Origin: Halobacillus aidingensis
GTDB taxonomy: Bacteria; Bacillota; Bacilli; Bacillales; Halobacillaceae
Direction: 5' to 3'
Assembly: GCF_900104185.1 (NCBI RefSeq)
Contig: NZ_FNIZ01000016.1
Span: 1-64,000 of the forward strand
DNA length: 64,000 nucleotides
Shown here: positions 61,769 through 64,000 of the stretch, piece by piece
How the letters are laid out: each line of letters begins with the position of its first letter
How positions within the stretch are numbered: position 1 is the first letter of the stretch
Notes under the pieces: model-generated
Databases searched by the model: none
What the model saw: the letters and a program-made list of their open reading frames with translations, nothing else
Told to the model about the DNA's origin: nothing
Position numbers and translations under genes: made by a program

Positions 61769-63664
61769 TCATTCTTCCTCTACTCCTTCAATAATCAAGG
61801 AAAGCTCTTCCCACCGCTCCATCTTGGCTTCCAATTCGGATTCGGCTTCATCTTTTTCCTTTGAAAGTTCCTGGACACGATCGTAGTTCGTCGCTTCTGC
61901 CGCGAGCTGCTCATCAAGAAGCTCAACCCTCTCCTCCAAAGCGGAGATTTCGTCTTCAATCGTCTCCCATTCCTGCTTCTCTCGATAGGATAACTTACGT
62001 TTTCGATTCGCACGGCGTGTATCTTCCTGAGTGGAAGGCTTCTTGTTTACCTGTTCCACTTTCTTCTCATCTTTTCTTTTCTCAAGATATTCCGTGTAAT
62101 TGCCGTAAAACTTCCGGATATCTCCATCTTCTTCAAAAGCTAACAGACGATCAACCACACGATCCAAGAAATAACGGTCGTGTGAAACAGTGATGACGAC
62201 ACCTGGGAACTGTTCCAAGTAGTCCTCAAGCACACTCAGCGTCTCCGTATCCAGGTCGTTGGTCGGTTCGTCTAAGAAAAGAACATTCGGTTCGCTCATC
62301 AGAACCCTAAGCAAATACAAACGGCGGCGTTCTCCTCCAGAAAGACGCTTAATATACGTCCACTGCTGCGGCCGCGGGAATAAGAAACGCTCAAGCATCT
62401 GTTCTGCTGTAATTTCATCCCCCTCGGCTGTCGTAATGACTTCCGCTACTTCTTTGATATATTCAATGACTTTCAGACTTTCATCAAGCTCTCCATGGTC
62501 CTGTGTGTAATAGCCTATTTTAACGGTCGAACCGATGTGGACACTTCCGGTTTTCGGTTGAATGCGTTCAGCCATGATGTTCAGCAACGTTGTTTTGCCT
62601 GATCCATTCGGGCCAATGATTCCGAGTCTTTCTCCCGGCACGACAAGGTAATCTAAATCATCGATGAGCGGTTGATCTCCAAAACTGTGCGTGATTCCCT
62701 CTAACTCTATGACCTGGTTTCCTAATCGCGTAGAACCGATCGCCATATCCACATTTTCCTTCTTCGTATCAAAGGTTTCTTCCTTCATAGCTTCCACGCG
62801 TTGTTTACGAGCTTTTTGTTTCGTCGTTCTCGCTTTCACACCAGCTTTCAACCAGGCCAGCTCTCTACGTAGCGTGTTTTGGTGCTTTTGTTCAGCCTGA
62901 CGCTCCCATTCTTCTCTTTCCGCTTTTTTTTCGAGGAATGTTTCATAGTTTCCCTCATAAATATACAAGCGACTCTTGTCTAGTTCATAAATCAAATTCG
63001 TCACACGATTCAAAAAGTATCTATCGTGCGTGACGACGATGAGTGATCCTCTATAGGAAGCTAAATACTCTTCCAGCCACTCAATGGTTTCATTATCAAG
63101 ATGGTTCGTAGGCTCATCCAGCAACAGCAAGTCAGCCGGCTGGATCAGGGCTTTCGCAATGGCAATCCTTTTTTTCTGTCCTCCAGAAAGTTCGCTGATC
63201 TTCTTATCGAAAAACTCGATCCCCAACTTGGATAGAACCGTTTTGGCCACCGTGTTAGCTTCCCAGGCCCCTTTTTCATCCATCTTTTGCTGAAGGTCCA
63301 GCATACGTTCCTGGACTTGTGGATCCTCCGGATGAGCTGCTAAGTCTAATAGAACTTTTTCATAGGCTCTCATGACAACCATAATCTCCGCATCACCGTG
63401 ATAGATTTGCTCAAGAACTGTATTGCTCTCATCTAATTCCGGTTCCTGCGGCAAATATTCCACCGTGAAGTCCTTCGCGTGATCCATATCCCCTGAATCT
63501 CCACTCTCTAAGCCTGCGAGAATTTTCATAAGTGTGGATTTCCCTGTACCATTCACTCCAATCAGGCCGATCCGTTGTTGATTGGATATCGTGAAAGTGA
63601 GGTCGTCGAAGAGATCTTTATCTCCATAACTTTTACTCAATTGATTGACTGATAGTAAACTCAT
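61769..63664 (-). CDS. yfmR: ABC-F family translation factor, YfmR/Uup type
   Basis: This 631-residue soluble protein has two ABC ATPase domains in tandem and no membrane part. Walker A motifs are GVNGTGKST and GPNGSGKTT. The signature motifs are LSGGQKKR and LSGGERRR, each with LDEPTN(H/D)LD. The interdomain linker is basic (KARTTKQKARKQRVE), and a C-terminal coiled coil (about 560-630) with SYREKQEWETIE is typical of Uup/YfmR. YfmR-like proteins act on ribosomes stalled at difficult sequences. AAAGGA lies 9 nt before the second ATG (63664), which I prefer to that at 63673. Confidence 0.92.
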   Translation of the reverse strand: MSLLSVNQLSKSYGDKDLFDDLTFTISNQQRIGLIGVNGTGKSTLMKILAGLESGDSGDMDHAKDFTVEYLPQEPELDESNTVLEQIYHGDAEIMVVMRAYEKVLLDLAAHPEDPQVQERMLDLQQKMDEKGAWEANTVAKTVLSKLGIEFFDKKISELSGGQKKRIAIAKALIQPADLLLLDEPTNHLDNETIEWLEEYLASYRGSLIVVTHDRYFLNRVTNLIYELDKSRLYIYEGNYETFLEKKAEREEWERQAEQKHQNTLRRELAWLKAGVKARTTKQKARKQRVEAMKEETFDTKKENVDMAIGSTRLGNQVIELEGITHSFGDQPLIDDLDYLVVPGERLGIIGPNGSGKTTLLNIMAERIQPKTGSVHIGSTVKIGYYTQDHGELDESLKVIEYIKEVAEVITTAEGDEITAEQMLERFLFPRPQQWTYIKRLSGGERRRLYLLRVLMSEPNVLFLDEPTNDLDTETLSVLEDYLEQFPGVVITVSHDRYFLDRVVDRLLAFEEDGDIRKFYGNYTEYLEKRKDEKKVEQVNKKPSTQEDTRRANRKRKLSYREKQEWETIEDEISALEERVELLDEQLAAEATNYDRVQELSKEKDEAESELEAKMERWEELSLIIEGVEEE

Positions 63665-63732
63665 TCCGCTCATTCCTTTTACTGAATATCTCTGTCCATC
63701 ATATCACATATGCAAGTGTGAAGACTGATGTA

Positions 63733-63879
63733 GCGATTCGGACCTCGTTTGGCGCGATTCGGACCTCGTTTGGCGCGATTCGGACCTCGTTTGGCGCGAT
63801 TCGGACCTCGTTTGGCGCGATTCGGACCTCGTTTGGCGCGATTCGGACCTCGTTTGGCGCGATTCGGACCTCGTTTGGC
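63733..63879. repeat. Tandem array of seven 21-bp units
   Basis: Seven head-to-tail copies of GCGATTCGGACCTCGTTTGG (plus one C) run with no visible difference between units. Because 21 is divisible by three, all frames stay open (AIRTSFG on one strand, AKRGPNR on the other), but no RBS or plausible start supports a gene. The array lies between yfmR and the next minus-strand gene. Confidence 0.95.
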
Positions 63880-63881
63880 GC

Positions 63882-63912
63882 GGACGGGCATCCTATAAAT
63901 GGATGCCCGTCC
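63882..63912. other. Perfect 12-bp hairpin next to the tandem array
   Basis: GGACGGGCATCC, a 7-nt loop and GGATGCCCGTCC start 2 bp after the last 21-bp unit. No T run follows on the plus strand. Confidence 0.85.
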
Positions 63913-63924
63913 ACGCCATAAGAA

Positions 63925-63958
63925 AAACAGCCTCTGGAACGAAATCCTGAGGCTGTTT
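63925..63958 (-). terminator. Intrinsic terminator of the gene running off the window
   Basis: AAACAGCCTC and GAGGCTGTTT form a 10-bp stem. On the minus strand TTTTTC follows. Confidence 0.8.
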
Positions 63959-63965
63959 ATGTTTG

Positions 63966-64000
63966 TTATCCTTGTTCTTTCTCCGAGGATTGATCTCTTC
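63966..64000 (-). CDS. C-terminal end of a gene cut by the window edge
   Basis: One minus-strand frame enters at 64000 and ends in RDQSSEKEQG and TAA at 63966-63968, 8 bp before a good terminator. This fits the tail of a protein-coding gene, but only ten residues are visible, so no product can be named. Confidence 0.35.
   Translation of the reverse strand, partial: RDQSSEKEQG

Noticed and set aside
63679-63921. Arg/Pro-rich or AIRTSFG-repeat peptides of 67-71 residues across the tandem array
   Set aside because: A 21-bp unit keeps frames open automatically. No RBS or conserved start is present, and both strands are equally open.

Overview
The window reads as chromosomal DNA of a Gram-positive, low-to-moderate GC member of the Bacillaceae, most likely a moderately halophilic or marine genus of the Halobacillus/Pontibacillus type. 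This is inferred from Bacillus-type AGGAGG ribosome binding sites, frequent GTG/TTG starts, Firmicute families (YwaF, SE1561, SE1832, YfmR, yybP-ykoY and FMN riboswitches) and many sodium- or osmolyte-linked transporters (NSS, BCCT, NhaP-type, BrnQ, TRAP). I saw no tRNA, rRNA, CRISPR array, prophage or transposase gene.

Layout. 1-9.6 kb: an NSS transporter, a small Cys-rich protein, YwaF, a haem-copper oxidase operon (subunits II-I-III) and a UbiB-like kinase with a phasin-like partner. 9.7-22.6 kb: a secreted zinc metalloprotease, GNAT enzymes, a fructosamine-kinase-like protein, a DUF523-DUF1722 protein, YjiH, a DJ-1/PfpI protein, an acyltransferase, an M29 aminopeptidase and photolyase. 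22.7-26.6 kb: the complete ribD-ribE-ribBA-ribH operon behind an FMN riboswitch. 26.8-34.6 kb: an alpha-glucosidase, OsmC, small proteins, TerC behind a yybP-ykoY Mn riboswitch, PepT, an AI-2E family transporter and an MFS transporter. 35-43.3 kb: a TRAP transporter, a cation/proton antiporter and BrnQ with an attenuator-like leader. 43.3-46.6 kb: a transglutaminase / alpha-E / circularly permuted ATP-grasp operon. 47.3-56 kb: an oxidoreductase, RecQ, kynureninase plus kynurenine formamidase, a BCCT transporter, a small zinc-ribbon protein missed by length cut-offs, and a CrtI-like oxidoreductase. 56.6-64 kb: an ECF sigma factor with a probable membrane anti-sigma factor carrying leucine-rich-like repeats, asparagine synthase, a second M29 aminopeptidase, the ABC-F protein YfmR and a 21-bp tandem array.

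The most unusual content is not a gene. Eight intergenic copies (called R1-R8 here) of a composite repeat occur in 64 kb. Full copies are about 545-553 bp. Each has one end containing GGCAGGATTGT and another containing AAGGGAGCTT. Inside lie two oppositely oriented copies of a ~120-150 nt domain that can fold into nested stems. Its apical helix changes sequence between copies while keeping base pairing (GGAC/GTCC, GGGC/GCCC, AGGC/GCCT, GAGC/GCTC, GTGC/GCAC), which points to selection on, or copying of, a folded nucleic acid. The two domains diverge from the centre in every two-domain copy, domain types A and B swap places relative to the ends, one copy is a 165-bp mini-derivative, and one is interrupted by a different repeat. 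I do not recognise a named RNA or mobile-element family for it. It contains no convincing protein gene.

Starts were moved from the longest open frame wherever a ribosome binding site clearly favoured an internal codon. These choices are noted in each entry.
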